6,119 nucleotides of DNA from contig NZ_CABUHK010000148.1 in the NCBI RefSeq assembly GCF_902491285.1, positions 1-6,119 on the forward strand, given 5' to 3'. This document shows, in pieces, positions 1 through 5,956 of the stretch. Numbering within the stretch: position 1 is the first letter of the stretch; each line of letters starts with the position of its first letter. This DNA comes from an uncultured Bacteroides sp. Its GTDB lineage: Bacteria; Bacteroidota; Bacteroidia; Bacteroidales; Bacteroidaceae. Made by a program: the position numbers and the translations under genes. The notes beneath the pieces were generated by a model. That model made no database searches. It was given only the letters and a program-made list of their open reading frames with translations, and was not told the DNA's origin.

Positions 1-37
1 GGAGTAGTGGATATGAGCTTCTTCCTTTTTAGGCTAG

Positions 38-68
38 CAAAGGTATATGCATGAACGGAATTAACAAA
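38..68 (-). promoter_or_regulatory. Bacteroides-type promoter reading out of the left edge
   Basis: On the minus strand TTTG (68-65) is followed by exactly 19 bases and then TACCTTTG (45-38), a full match to the Bacteroides primary sigma consensus TTTG-N19-21-TAnnTTTG. Transcription would start near 30-35 and run left out of the window. The first transcribed bases contain an A/G-rich stretch (about 19-30) that could precede a start codon, so the gene served lies to the left and cannot be named. Nothing else is recognisable in positions 69-145. Confidence 0.65.
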
Positions 69-145
69 ACTTAATCCCCCAAGAATTACAACTGAGCCAT
101 TATAGTTTTATCGGAACTGTACATTTCGATACTATGCGAATATAT

Positions 146-174
146 AAAAAAAGTATCCAGGCAAATACCTGAAT
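146..174 (-). terminator. Intrinsic terminator of the SRP RNA/tRNA-Thr unit
   Basis: Reading the minus strand, positions 174-155 form a 7-bp stem (ATTCAGG with CCTGGAT, one G-T pair) closing a 6-base loop. Two bases after the stem comes a run of seven T (152-146). It lies about 20 bases beyond the 3' end of the tRNA and so ends that transcript. Confidence 0.8.
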
Positions 175-194
175 GCTTTTCTTCTTCAATTTTG

Positions 195-268
195 AGCCTC
201 TTGTCGGATTCGAACCAACGACCCCGAGATTACAAATCACGTGCTCTGGCCAACTGAGCTAAAGAGGC
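195..268 (-). tRNA. tRNA-Thr (anticodon UGU)
   Basis: The 74-base minus-strand sequence folds as a complete cloverleaf. The acceptor stem GCCTCTT pairs with AAGAGGC; the D stem is GCTC/GAGC with GG in its loop; the T arm is GTTGG, loop TTCGAAT, CCGAC. The seven-base anticodon loop is TTTGTAA, giving anticodon UGU (plus-strand 234-232), which reads ACA and related Thr codons. The discriminator base is U and no CCA end is encoded, so CCA must be added after transcription. The anticodon stem (CGTGA with TCTCG) has one U-U mismatch at positions 29-41. The tRNA starts 4 bases after the SRP RNA and shares its promoter and terminator. Confidence 0.96.
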
Positions 269-272
269 GGGT

Positions 273-368
273 GGGTAAGCTTACTATATCGCGCCGCTAC
301 AACCAACTACCTTTGCTGCGATCAAGCCCTGGAGGATTCGAAGGGAGCTGGCCGTATAGGACTTACCC
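273..368 (-). ncRNA. ffs: Signal recognition particle RNA, small bacterial type
   Basis: This is the RNA scaffold of the signal recognition particle, which binds Ffh and targets nascent membrane proteins. The minus-strand RNA is one long hairpin. Its ends GGGTAAG (368-362) and CTTACCC (279-273) pair perfectly. A second helix pairs CCAGCTCCCTT (351-341) with AAGGTAGTTGG (313-303) over 11 positions with one mismatch. The apical part contains CCAGG (332-328) opposite AGCA (317-314), which matches the conserved SRP symmetric loop. The usual GGAA tetraloop is not obvious; the tip reads UUGA. Length of about 96 bases suits the small type. The gene was identified by fold and motif, not by database search, and its exact ends are inferred from the terminal helix. 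Confidence 0.78.
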
Positions 369-380
369 GTTTTGCGGTTG

Positions 381-411
381 CAAAGGTAGGCATTTTTATG
401 GATTCTGCAAT
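381..411 (-). promoter_or_regulatory. Promoter of the SRP RNA/tRNA-Thr unit
   Basis: On the minus strand ATTG (411-408) precedes, by 19 bases, the -7 box TACCTTTG (388-381). The -7 box is perfect for Bacteroides and the -33 box has one change from TTTG. The predicted start falls near 372-376, a few bases before the first paired base of the SRP RNA at 368, which supports both calls. Confidence 0.7.
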
Positions 412-554
412 AGCTAAAGATAACTTTTTTCACACAAAACAACTAACCATCTACATTTCAAGCAATTAAAAGTATAAAAAAAATCTCAGGCGGCAACTTC
501 CCTTGCTTTATTAACTTTAACAACCATATTCCCTCTACCAACCGATATTATTTG

Positions 555-562
555 TACCTTTG
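555..562 (+). promoter_or_regulatory. -7 box for the six-gene plus-strand unit
   Basis: TACCTTTG is a perfect Bacteroides -7 element. No TTTG lies at the expected -33 position (about 530-535 reads as a C-rich stretch), so the promoter is either weak or activator dependent. Transcription would begin near 567-571, leaving a leader of only about 12-16 bases before the ATG at 583. Between this box and the divergent promoter at 411 (positions 412-554) I see nothing else definite. Confidence 0.55.
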
Positions 563-582
563 TGCGCAATTTAGAAATAAAG

Positions 583-1134
583 ATGACAGAAAACAGAATC
601 TATTTACAGAAATATGCCATGCACTTTGGCACGTATATGGGAGTCTATTGGATATTGAAATTCATACTATTTCCATTGGGATTTCGTATTCCTTTCTTTT
701 CTTTCCTATTTATAATCCTGACATTAGCCGTACCATTCATCGGTTACCACTATACAAAAATGTATCGGGACAAAATATGCGGAGGAAGCATCCAGTTCTC
801 ACATGCCGTTCTCTTCAGCATCTTCATGTATATGTTCGCGTCCTTACTGGTAGCCGTGGCACACTATATCTATTTCCAGTTTATCGACCACGGATTTATC
901 ATTAATTCCTATACCCAGCTATGGGACGAATTGATGGCCAACACCCCCGCCTTGATAGAAAGCAAAGAGATTATAAAAGAAACGATAGACAGTGTCCGTT
1001 CACTCAATTCCATTAATATAACCATGCAGCTATTGTCATGGGATGTATTTTGGGGAAGTATCCTCGCCATCCCTACTGCATTGATGGTGATGAAAAGAGC
1101 CAAACCTGAGAACGACGAGCCTTCACAATCGTAA
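583..1134 (+). CDS. DUF4199 family integral membrane protein
   Basis: A 183-residue hydrophobic protein of unknown function. Four likely membrane segments lie at about residues 13-31, 36-55, 74-97 and 150-170, with a charged, polar stretch of about 50 residues between the third and fourth, and a hydrophilic C-terminal tail rich in E, D, P and S. Length, four-helix layout and the position just before a glycosyltransferase fit the Bacteroidetes DUF4199 family; this is recognition by general features, not a search. I start at ATG 583. An upstream in-frame GTG at 562 would give seven more residues, but it overlaps the -7 box and lies before the predicted transcription start. An A-rich stretch (575-582) precedes the ATG. 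It is the first gene of the likely operon, and the glycosyltransferase follows after 29 bases. Confidence 0.75.
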   Translation: MTENRIYLQKYAMHFGTYMGVYWILKFILFPLGFRIPFFSFLFIILTLAVPFIGYHYTKMYRDKICGGSIQFSHAVLFSIFMYMFASLLVAVAHYIYFQFIDHGFIINSYTQLWDELMANTPALIESKEIIKETIDSVRSLNSINITMQLLSWDVFWGSILAIPTALMVMKRAKPENDEPSQS

Positions 1135-1163
1135 CTTGTAATTCGTAATTTAGAAGTAAAAAG

Positions 1164-2117
1164 ATGGATATATCAGTTGTAGTCCCATTATTCAATGAAG
1201 AAGAGTCACTACCCGAACTCTACGCTTGGATAGAACGGGTAATGCAAGCCAACGGATTCTCATTCGAAGTGATTTTCGTTAATGACGGAAGCACTGACCA
1301 CTCATGGGAAGTGATAGAAAAGCTCAAAGCACAATCAGAACACGTAAAAGGAATCAAATTCCGTCGCAACTATGGTAAATCTCCCGCACTCTACTGTGGA
1401 TTTGCCGAAGCTCAGGGTGACGTAGTTATCACGATGGATGCAGACCTGCAGGACAGCCCGGACGAAATTCCGGAACTCTACCGGATGATAACCCAGGATG
1501 GTTACGATCTCGTATCCGGCTGGAAACAAAAAAGATATGACCCACTATCAAAAACGTTACCAACGAAGTTATTCAACGCAACCGCACGCAAAGTGTCGGG
1601 CATCAAAAACCTGCACGATTTTAACTGCGGACTGAAAGCATATCGCAAAGATGTCGTAAAACACATCGAAGTGTACGGTGAAATGCACCGTTACATTCCC
1701 TATTTGGCAAAGAATGCCGGATTCAAGAAAATCGGTGAAAAGGCTGTCCATCATCAGGCACGTAAGTTTGGCTCTACCAAATTCGGTGGCTGGAACCGTT
1801 TCTTCAACGGCTATCTGGACTTGATTTCCCTCTGGTTCCTTTCCAAGTTCGGAATCAAGCCGATGCATTTCTTCGGTTTATTAGGTTCGCTGATGTTCTT
1901 TATCGGATTCATATCAGTGGCCGTCGTAGGCGCCAGCAAGCTATATGCCATGTCCAATGGTCTGCCCTACCGACTGGTGACCGACTCTCCCTATTTTTAT
2001 CTGTCACTCACGGCAATGATTATAGGTACGCAATTGTTCCTTGCCGGATTCCTTGGCGAACTAATCTCGCGCAACGCACCGGAACGGAACAACTATCAGA
2101 TAGAAAAGAAAATTTGA
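1164..2117 (+). CDS. Family 2 glycosyltransferase, polyprenyl-phosphate type (GtrB/DPM1-like)
   Basis: A 317-residue inner-membrane enzyme that likely transfers a sugar from a nucleotide sugar to undecaprenyl phosphate, to feed cell-envelope glycan or lipid modification. The GT-A domain covers residues 1-220: the start ISVVVPLFNEEESLP, NDGSTD (40-45) for nucleotide binding, the metal-binding DAD (92-94) followed by LQDSP, and D152 in HDFNCGLKAYR, which aligns with the third acidic residue of GtrB enzymes. GEMHRYIP (172-179) and KFGSTKFGG (201-209) are typical of the DPM1/GtrB/ArnC group. Two membrane helices follow (about 234-257 and 277-299), as in GtrB. Sugar and final acceptor cannot be told. 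A family relative such as ArnC is possible, but no partner arn genes are present. Confidence 0.95.
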   Translation: MDISVVVPLFNEEESLPELYAWIERVMQANGFSFEVIFVNDGSTDHSWEVIEKLKAQSEHVKGIKFRRNYGKSPALYCGFAEAQGDVVITMDADLQDSPDEIPELYRMITQDGYDLVSGWKQKRYDPLSKTLPTKLFNATARKVSGIKNLHDFNCGLKAYRKDVVKHIEVYGEMHRYIPYLAKNAGFKKIGEKAVHHQARKFGSTKFGGWNRFFNGYLDLISLWFLSKFGIKPMHFFGLLGSLMFFIGFISVAVVGASKLYAMSNGLPYRLVTDSPYFYLSLTAMIIGTQLFLAGFLGELISRNAPERNNYQIEKKI

Positions 2118-2137
2118 TTCACATTCAATAATTGACT

Positions 2138-2686
2138 ATGAAGAATTTAGTTCGTATCTTTCTCCTATTGATAATCGTCGGTGCCGCCGTGGGCATCCAC
2201 AGCTCGTGCTCGGACGAGAACGACTGTTCGCTGGCAGGACGTCCGATGATGTATTGCACGTTCAAAGTCCTCAATCCTGACGATAAGACCGAAGTATTAA
2301 ATGATACGCTTGACTCGTTGACAATTAAGGCATTGGGGACAGACTCAATCATTCTCAACAACGAGAAGAAAGTACATAAGATAATGCTGCCATTACGCTA
2401 CACAAGCGATTCTACCGTATTTATTTTCCAATATGACCCGGTACGTAACCCCAATGATGTAGACACCTTATATATCGTACAACAAAATACCCCCTATTTC
2501 CAATCAATGGAATGTGGATATATGATGAAACAAAATATCCTCAGTGCCAAGTTCGGAAACAGAGCAGGTAGCTCGGAGAAAATAGACTCCATCTATTTTA
2601 GAAATAAAGAAGCCAATACTAATGAAATTGAGAATCTACAGATATTCTTTAAATATCGTGACCGTACACCGGATACGACTGACTAG
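2138..2686 (+). CDS. DUF6452 family lipoprotein, predicted surface exposed
   Basis: A 182-residue exported protein of unknown function. A hydrophobic signal (residues 5-20) ends in HSSC, giving a likely lipidated Cys24; this lipobox is relaxed, as is common in Bacteroidetes. Directly after the Cys comes SDEND, close to the acidic signal (S followed by several D) that sends Bacteroides lipoproteins to the cell surface. The mature part is mainly beta-like, with further cysteines at 30, 40 and 126 (in MECGYMM) that could form a disulfide. The family call rests on size, the conserved-looking Cys/ECG pattern and pairing with the DUF6048 gene. The start is the ATG at 2138, two codons inside an alternative TTG at 2132. 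Its 3' end overlaps the next gene. Confidence 0.72.
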   Translation: MKNLVRIFLLLIIVGAAVGIHSSCSDENDCSLAGRPMMYCTFKVLNPDDKTEVLNDTLDSLTIKALGTDSIILNNEKKVHKIMLPLRYTSDSTVFIFQYDPVRNPNDVDTLYIVQQNTPYFQSMECGYMMKQNILSAKFGNRAGSSEKIDSIYFRNKEANTNEIENLQIFFKYRDRTPDTTD

Positions 2687-3419
2687 CCTTCTTCTGCTCT
2701 TTTGTATCGGGCTTCCGTTGTTGGCACAGCAGCAACGCCCTACCCATACACCCAAAAGAGAACAGAAAAAGAATAAGGTTGCCGAAGTAGATACCATTCC
2801 TTTTTACAATGGTACGTACATCGGCGTGGACTTGTACGGCATAGGAAGCAAACTTCTAGGCGGTGACTTCATGAGTTCTGAAGTCAGCGTGGCAGTCAAC
2901 CTCAAAAACAAGTTCATCCCTACTATTGAATTTGGTATGGGCGGAACGGATACATGGAGTGAAACCGGTATCCACTACAAAAGCAAAACTGCCCCATTCT
3001 TCCGGATCGGCGTGGATTACAACACCATGGCAAAGAAGAAAGAGAAAAACAGCTACCTATATGCAGGTATCCGTTACGCATTCAGCTCTTTCAAATATGA
3101 CGTATCCACCATGCCCGCAGGCGACCCTATCTGGGGAGACGTTATAGGTAACCCCAGTCTGGAAGACGATTATTGGGGCGGAAGCGTACCTTTCAGCCAT
3201 TTGGGAATGAAAGGTTCCGTGCAGTGGCTGGAAATCGTTTTAGGTGTCAAAGTGCGTATTTACAAGAACTTCAACATGGGCTGGTCGGTACGCATGAAAT
3301 ACAAGACAAGTGCCTCTACCGGAGAGTACGGCGACCCGTGGTATGTGCCCGGCTACGGAAAGTTTAAATCAAACAATATGGGAATCACTTATTCCCTCAT
3401 TTATAAATTGCCTCTTTAG
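2622..3419 (+). CDS. DUF6048 family protein, predicted outer-membrane beta-barrel
   Basis: A 265-residue protein of unknown function. A signal peptide occupies residues 1-35, with a basic start, hydrophobic LTSLLLLFCIGLPLL and a cleavage site LLA before QQQ. After a polar, lysine-rich linker (38-57) the rest shows alternating hydrophobic/polar stretches with many aromatic and glycine residues, e.g. TYIGVDLYGIG (65-75), FFRIGVDYN (126-134), YLYAGIRYAF (145-154), MGWSVRMKYK (219-228) and MGITYSLIYKLPL at the end. This suggests a small outer-membrane barrel of about eight strands. ATG 2622 overlaps the previous gene by 65 bases in another frame; a GTG at 2658 would give a more usual 23-residue signal peptide and a 29-base overlap. 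The close coupling suggests the barrel works with the DUF6452 lipoprotein. Confidence 0.75.
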   Translation: MKLRIYRYSLNIVTVHRIRLTSLLLLFCIGLPLLAQQQRPTHTPKREQKKNKVAEVDTIPFYNGTYIGVDLYGIGSKLLGGDFMSSEVSVAVNLKNKFIPTIEFGMGGTDTWSETGIHYKSKTAPFFRIGVDYNTMAKKKEKNSYLYAGIRYAFSSFKYDVSTMPAGDPIWGDVIGNPSLEDDYWGGSVPFSHLGMKGSVQWLEIVLGVKVRIYKNFNMGWSVRMKYKTSASTGEYGDPWYVPGYGKFKSNNMGITYSLIYKLPL

Positions 3420-3425
3420 AATACA

Positions 3426-4007
3426 ATGACAGGACTGGAGATTTGGTTGCTTGCAATAGGTTTGGCGATGGATTGTTTCGCCGTTTCGATTGCAAGCGGT
3501 ATTATTTTGAAACGTACCCAATGGAAGCCTATGCTGGTCATGGCTTTTGCGTTCGGGCTTTTTCAAGCAATCATGCCTTTTATCGGATGGATGTTTGCCA
3601 AAAGTTTCAGCCATCTTATAGAAAGTGTAGACCATTGGATTGCTTTCTCAATTCTCGCCTTTCTTGGCGGCAGGATGATTTGGGAGTCTTTCAAGGAAGA
3701 AGAATGCTGCCAGTTATTCAATCCGACAAGCCTGAAAGTGGTATTCACTATGGCAGTAGCAACGAGTATCGATGCGCTGGCGGTGGGCATTTCGTTTGCC
3801 TTTCTAGGAGTTCAGAGCTATAATGAAATCCTGTCTCCTATCCTTATCATAGGATTTGTCTCATTCGTCCTGTCGCTAATCGGACTTATCTTCGGTATCC
3901 AATGCGGCTGCGGACTGGCACGGAAATTAAAAGCGGAATTATGGGGTGGCATCATCCTGGTCATTATCGGAATCAAAATATTAATCGAACATCTGTTTTT
4001 CCAATAA
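3426..4007 (+). CDS. mntP: Manganese efflux pump, MntP family
   Basis: A 193-residue inner-membrane exporter that lowers toxic cytoplasmic Mn(II). It has six predicted helices (about 4-25, 36-57, 70-86, 104-129, 134-158, 172-190) arranged as two related halves. The signature acidic residues sit in equivalent places: D16 in GLAMDCFAVS of the first half and D116 in ATSIDALAVG of the second. FGLFQAIMPFIG (43-54) and GGRMIWE (81-87) are also typical. Length is normal for the family. It starts 6 bases after the barrel gene, so it probably depends on the same transcript. I see no yybP-ykoY manganese riboswitch in front of it, and little room for one, so any manganese control must act elsewhere or not at transcription of this gene. 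Confidence 0.95.
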   Translation: MTGLEIWLLAIGLAMDCFAVSIASGIILKRTQWKPMLVMAFAFGLFQAIMPFIGWMFAKSFSHLIESVDHWIAFSILAFLGGRMIWESFKEEECCQLFNPTSLKVVFTMAVATSIDALAVGISFAFLGVQSYNEILSPILIIGFVSFVLSLIGLIFGIQCGCGLARKLKAELWGGIILVIIGIKILIEHLFFQ

Positions 4008-4037
4008 AACAAGTTTCTTCATCAAACAAAAAAGCGT

Positions 4038-5048
4038 ATGAAAACAAAAAAAAGTTTCCTTTGGCTGGCATTCCTGATTCTGGCAAGCATCTGGATAATA
4101 GCCAAGCACAACCAGAAGGCCAACTACAACAGTATCAAAGGTCTGGTATTCGGAACTATATATAAAATCACCTACGAGCACGAGGGTGACTTAAAACCGG
4201 AAATCGAAGCCGAACTGCAACGTTTTGACTATTCCCTGTCGCCATTCAACGACAGTTCTGTCATTAGCCGTGTAAACCGTAACGAAGAATTGGTTACCGA
4301 CAGCTTCTTTCAAAATTGCTTCAACCGTTCGATTGAAATATCACGCGAGACAAAAGGCGCTTTCGACATCACGATAGCTCCTCTTGCCAACGCTTGGGGA
4401 TTTGGCTTCAAGAAAGGAGCTTTCCCTGATTCATTAATGATAGACAGTCTGCTGCAAATCACCGGATATGAGAAGGTGAAATTGGAGAACGGTGAAGTTA
4501 TCAAACAAGATCCACGTATCATGTTGAGCTGTAGCGCAGTAGCCAAAGGGTATTCGGTAGATGTAGTAGCACGCCTGCTCGACCGAAAAGGTATAAAAAA
4601 CTATATGGTAGACATTGGCGGCGAGGTGGTAGTGAAAGGCAAAAACCCCTCCAATGGCTTATGGCGCATTGGAATCAATAAACCCGTTGACGACTCACTG
4701 GCCGTAAACCAAGAACTACAAACAATACTCGAAATTTCAGACTTAGGCTTGGCTACTTCCGGCAACTATCGCAACTATTACTATAAAGACGGCAAAAAAT
4801 ATGCCCATACCATCGACCCGAGAACGGGCTATCCTGTACAACACAGCATCTTATCTTCTACTGTAATCGCCAAAGACTGCATGACTGCCGACGCCCTAGC
4901 TACCGCATTCATGGTGATGGGGCTGGAAGAAGCGGAGACTTTTTGCAAAGCAAACCCGGAGATTGACGCTTACTTTATTTACAGTGGAGAAAACGGAGAG
5001 TTCAAGACTTACTATACGGAAGGAATGAAAAAGTACATAGCGAAATAA
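4038..5048 (+). CDS. apbE: FAD:protein FMN transferase (flavinyltransferase), ApbE family
   Basis: A 336-residue enzyme that uses FAD and Mg(II) to attach FMN covalently to a Thr or Ser of exported redox proteins such as NqrB/NqrC, RnfG and related electron-transfer subunits. An N-terminal hydrophobic segment (residues 6-22) exports and probably anchors it at the inner membrane; there is no lipobox Cys. Family motifs in order are GLVFGTIYKI (35-44), SPFNDSSVISRVN (68-80), GAFDITIAPL (107-116), VAKGYSVD (168-175), VDIGGEVVVKG (191-201), HTIDPRTGYPV (257-267) and CMTADALATA (281-290), where D285 and T289 match the metal ligands. The stretch before VAKG reads SCSA, not the common DLGG. No NQR or RNF target gene lies in the window. 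It is the last plus-strand gene, 30 bases after mntP. Confidence 0.96.
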   Translation: MKTKKSFLWLAFLILASIWIIAKHNQKANYNSIKGLVFGTIYKITYEHEGDLKPEIEAELQRFDYSLSPFNDSSVISRVNRNEELVTDSFFQNCFNRSIEISRETKGAFDITIAPLANAWGFGFKKGAFPDSLMIDSLLQITGYEKVKLENGEVIKQDPRIMLSCSAVAKGYSVDVVARLLDRKGIKNYMVDIGGEVVVKGKNPSNGLWRIGINKPVDDSLAVNQELQTILEISDLGLATSGNYRNYYYKDGKKYAHTIDPRTGYPVQHSILSSTVIAKDCMTADALATAFMVMGLEEAETFCKANPEIDAYFIYSGENGEFKTYYTEGMKKYIAK

Positions 5049-5140
5049 AATCCGTTTCTTCTCTTTCATTCCTTTCACATGAGGATAAGTCTCAAGCTAT
5101 CAACTATTTCGTGTGATTACTTAAAGATTAATGCCCTTTT

Positions 5141-5195
5141 CACATTCTTCACGACCGGTATCATCACAAAAACACCATTTATCGTGAAGGATGTG
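5141..5195. repeat. Interrupted inverted repeat between convergent genes
   Basis: Arms 5141-5154 and 5182-5195 are complementary over 14 positions (13 Watson-Crick and one G-U in the plus-strand RNA), separated by 27 bases. The right arm covers the last codons of the HU gene, and the HU stop codon lies at the edge of the spacer. It is well placed to limit read-through from either side, but no T-run follows on either strand, so it is not a standard intrinsic terminator. Apart from this, the gap between apbE and the HU gene (5049-5178) shows only a 4-bp TGAG/CTCA hairpin near 5080-5094. Confidence 0.6.
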
Positions 5196-5820
5196 CCGCA
5201 TCTCTCGACACCCCATAATAACCGGGAGCAGGCACATACATCGGTTGAGTGCGCAAGCCGATATTCACCAGTTTTCCTTCTCCACGCAGACGAACCAAAT
5301 GTGTTTTTGCCGTAGTACGAGCCAAGCCGCATATCTCTTGAAAGTCACGACGGGTCATCATCTGATGTCCGGCAAAATATTCTTTCAACAACATGTCAAT
5401 CTCCACCTCCGAAACCTTCTCCGAATGGCGGACGTACTTGGACTGACTGGCACGGACGCCAACAAAATGTCCTTTCAGATTAGTGTCAGGACGGAAACGA
5501 ACTGTTTTAAAAGTCACTTTATTGGTTTTGTGCGGAGTGCTGCGGGTCACTTTCCCCGTAGCCGCCAAAGTGGGATAAAAATAACCGATTCCCTCGATAT
5601 GCACTTCTTTCCCCTCACTCAACGACTCGCCGAGAATCTTCGACAGGTTGTCGAGCACATTCTTCACATCACCCACAGTCAACGAACTGTAATCATGAAT
5701 CCTGTAACAAAGTGTTTCCGTATCCACCTTACCATTCATAAAGATACGCGGATGCAACGCTGCCTCTTCTTCGTCCGAAGATGCATTAGGATTTTCATAC
5801 CAATCAAATACAATAGCCAT
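5179..5820 (-). CDS. HU-family DNA-binding protein with C-terminal winged helix
   Basis: A 213-residue protein with two DNA-binding parts. Residues about 1-125 resemble the HU/IHF fold in its Bacteroidetes HU-HIG form: a helical part (VGDVKNVLDNLSKILGESLSEG, 49-70) then the strand-turn VHIEGIGYFYPTL (73-85), and a basic stretch (RSTPHKTNKVTFKTVRFRP, 93-111) that would form the DNA-gripping arms. Residues about 135-190 look like a winged helix, with a helix-turn-helix in TRRDFQEICGLARTTAKTHL (156-175) and a wing RLRGEGKLVNIG (177-188). It may shape the nucleoid or regulate transcription; targets are unknown. It is far longer than plain HU (about 90 residues). It stands alone on the minus strand, convergent to apbE, behind a repeat-bearing leader. 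AAAAGAAG precedes the ATG. Confidence 0.92.
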   Translation of the reverse strand: MAIVFDWYENPNASSDEEEAALHPRIFMNGKVDTETLCYRIHDYSSLTVGDVKNVLDNLSKILGESLSEGKEVHIEGIGYFYPTLAATGKVTRSTPHKTNKVTFKTVRFRPDTNLKGHFVGVRASQSKYVRHSEKVSEVEIDMLLKEYFAGHQMMTRRDFQEICGLARTTAKTHLVRLRGEGKLVNIGLRTQPMYVPAPGYYGVSRDAAHPSR

Positions 5821-5856
5821 TACTTCTTTTCAATTTAAATGTGTAACTTCATCATA

Positions 5857-5944
5857 GGACGACTGTAATCGGCTATTCGGACAACTGAAATCGGCTGTTC
5901 AGTCAACTATAGTCAGCCGACCGGACAACTCCAGCCGGCTTTCC
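5857..5944. repeat. Four tandem 22-bp repeats in the HU gene leader
   Basis: Four head-to-tail units of exactly 22 bp lie at 5857-5878, 5879-5900, 5901-5922 and 5923-5944. On the plus strand each begins GGAC-ACT or a close variant and carries CGGCT or CAGCC near base 14-19. Units 1 and 2 are most alike (4 differences); unit 3 is the most diverged. They lie 36-124 bases upstream of the HU start codon and downstream of its likely promoter, so they would be transcribed in the 5' leader. In the RNA, TTCAGT (5898-5903) can pair with ACTGAA (5884-5889) across an 8-base loop, and AGCCG (5915-5919) with CGGCT (5936-5940). Confidence 0.85.
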
Positions 5945-5956
5945 TTAAACAAGCAC

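Noticed and set aside
273..368. Reading this region as a plus-strand RNA
   Set aside because: The terminal helix is symmetric, but the promoter, terminator, neighbouring tRNA and the AGCA/CCAGG SRP motif all fit the minus strand.
552..905. A 117-codon plus-strand frame overlapping the start of the DUF4199 gene
   Set aside because: It is out of frame with a coherent membrane protein, shows no domain, and its start precedes the -7 box.
1131..1151. Short repeated GTAATT-like tract between the first two genes
   Set aside because: Three imperfect AT-rich copies in a 29-base gap; similar tracts arise easily in AT-rich spacers and no structure or promoter match was found.
3400..3430. Manganese riboswitch in front of mntP
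   Set aside because: Only 6 bases separate mntP from the previous gene, leaving no room for a yybP-ykoY element outside coding sequence, and no such motif was seen.
5079..5315. A 78-codon plus-strand frame between apbE and the HU gene
   Set aside because: More than half lies antisense to the HU C-terminus, and the translation has no domain or signal features.
5191..5838. A 215-codon plus-strand open frame covering the HU gene
   Set aside because: It lies antisense to a gene with clear HU and winged-helix features; its translation is rich in H, C, R and S with no recognisable domain, as expected for a shadow frame.
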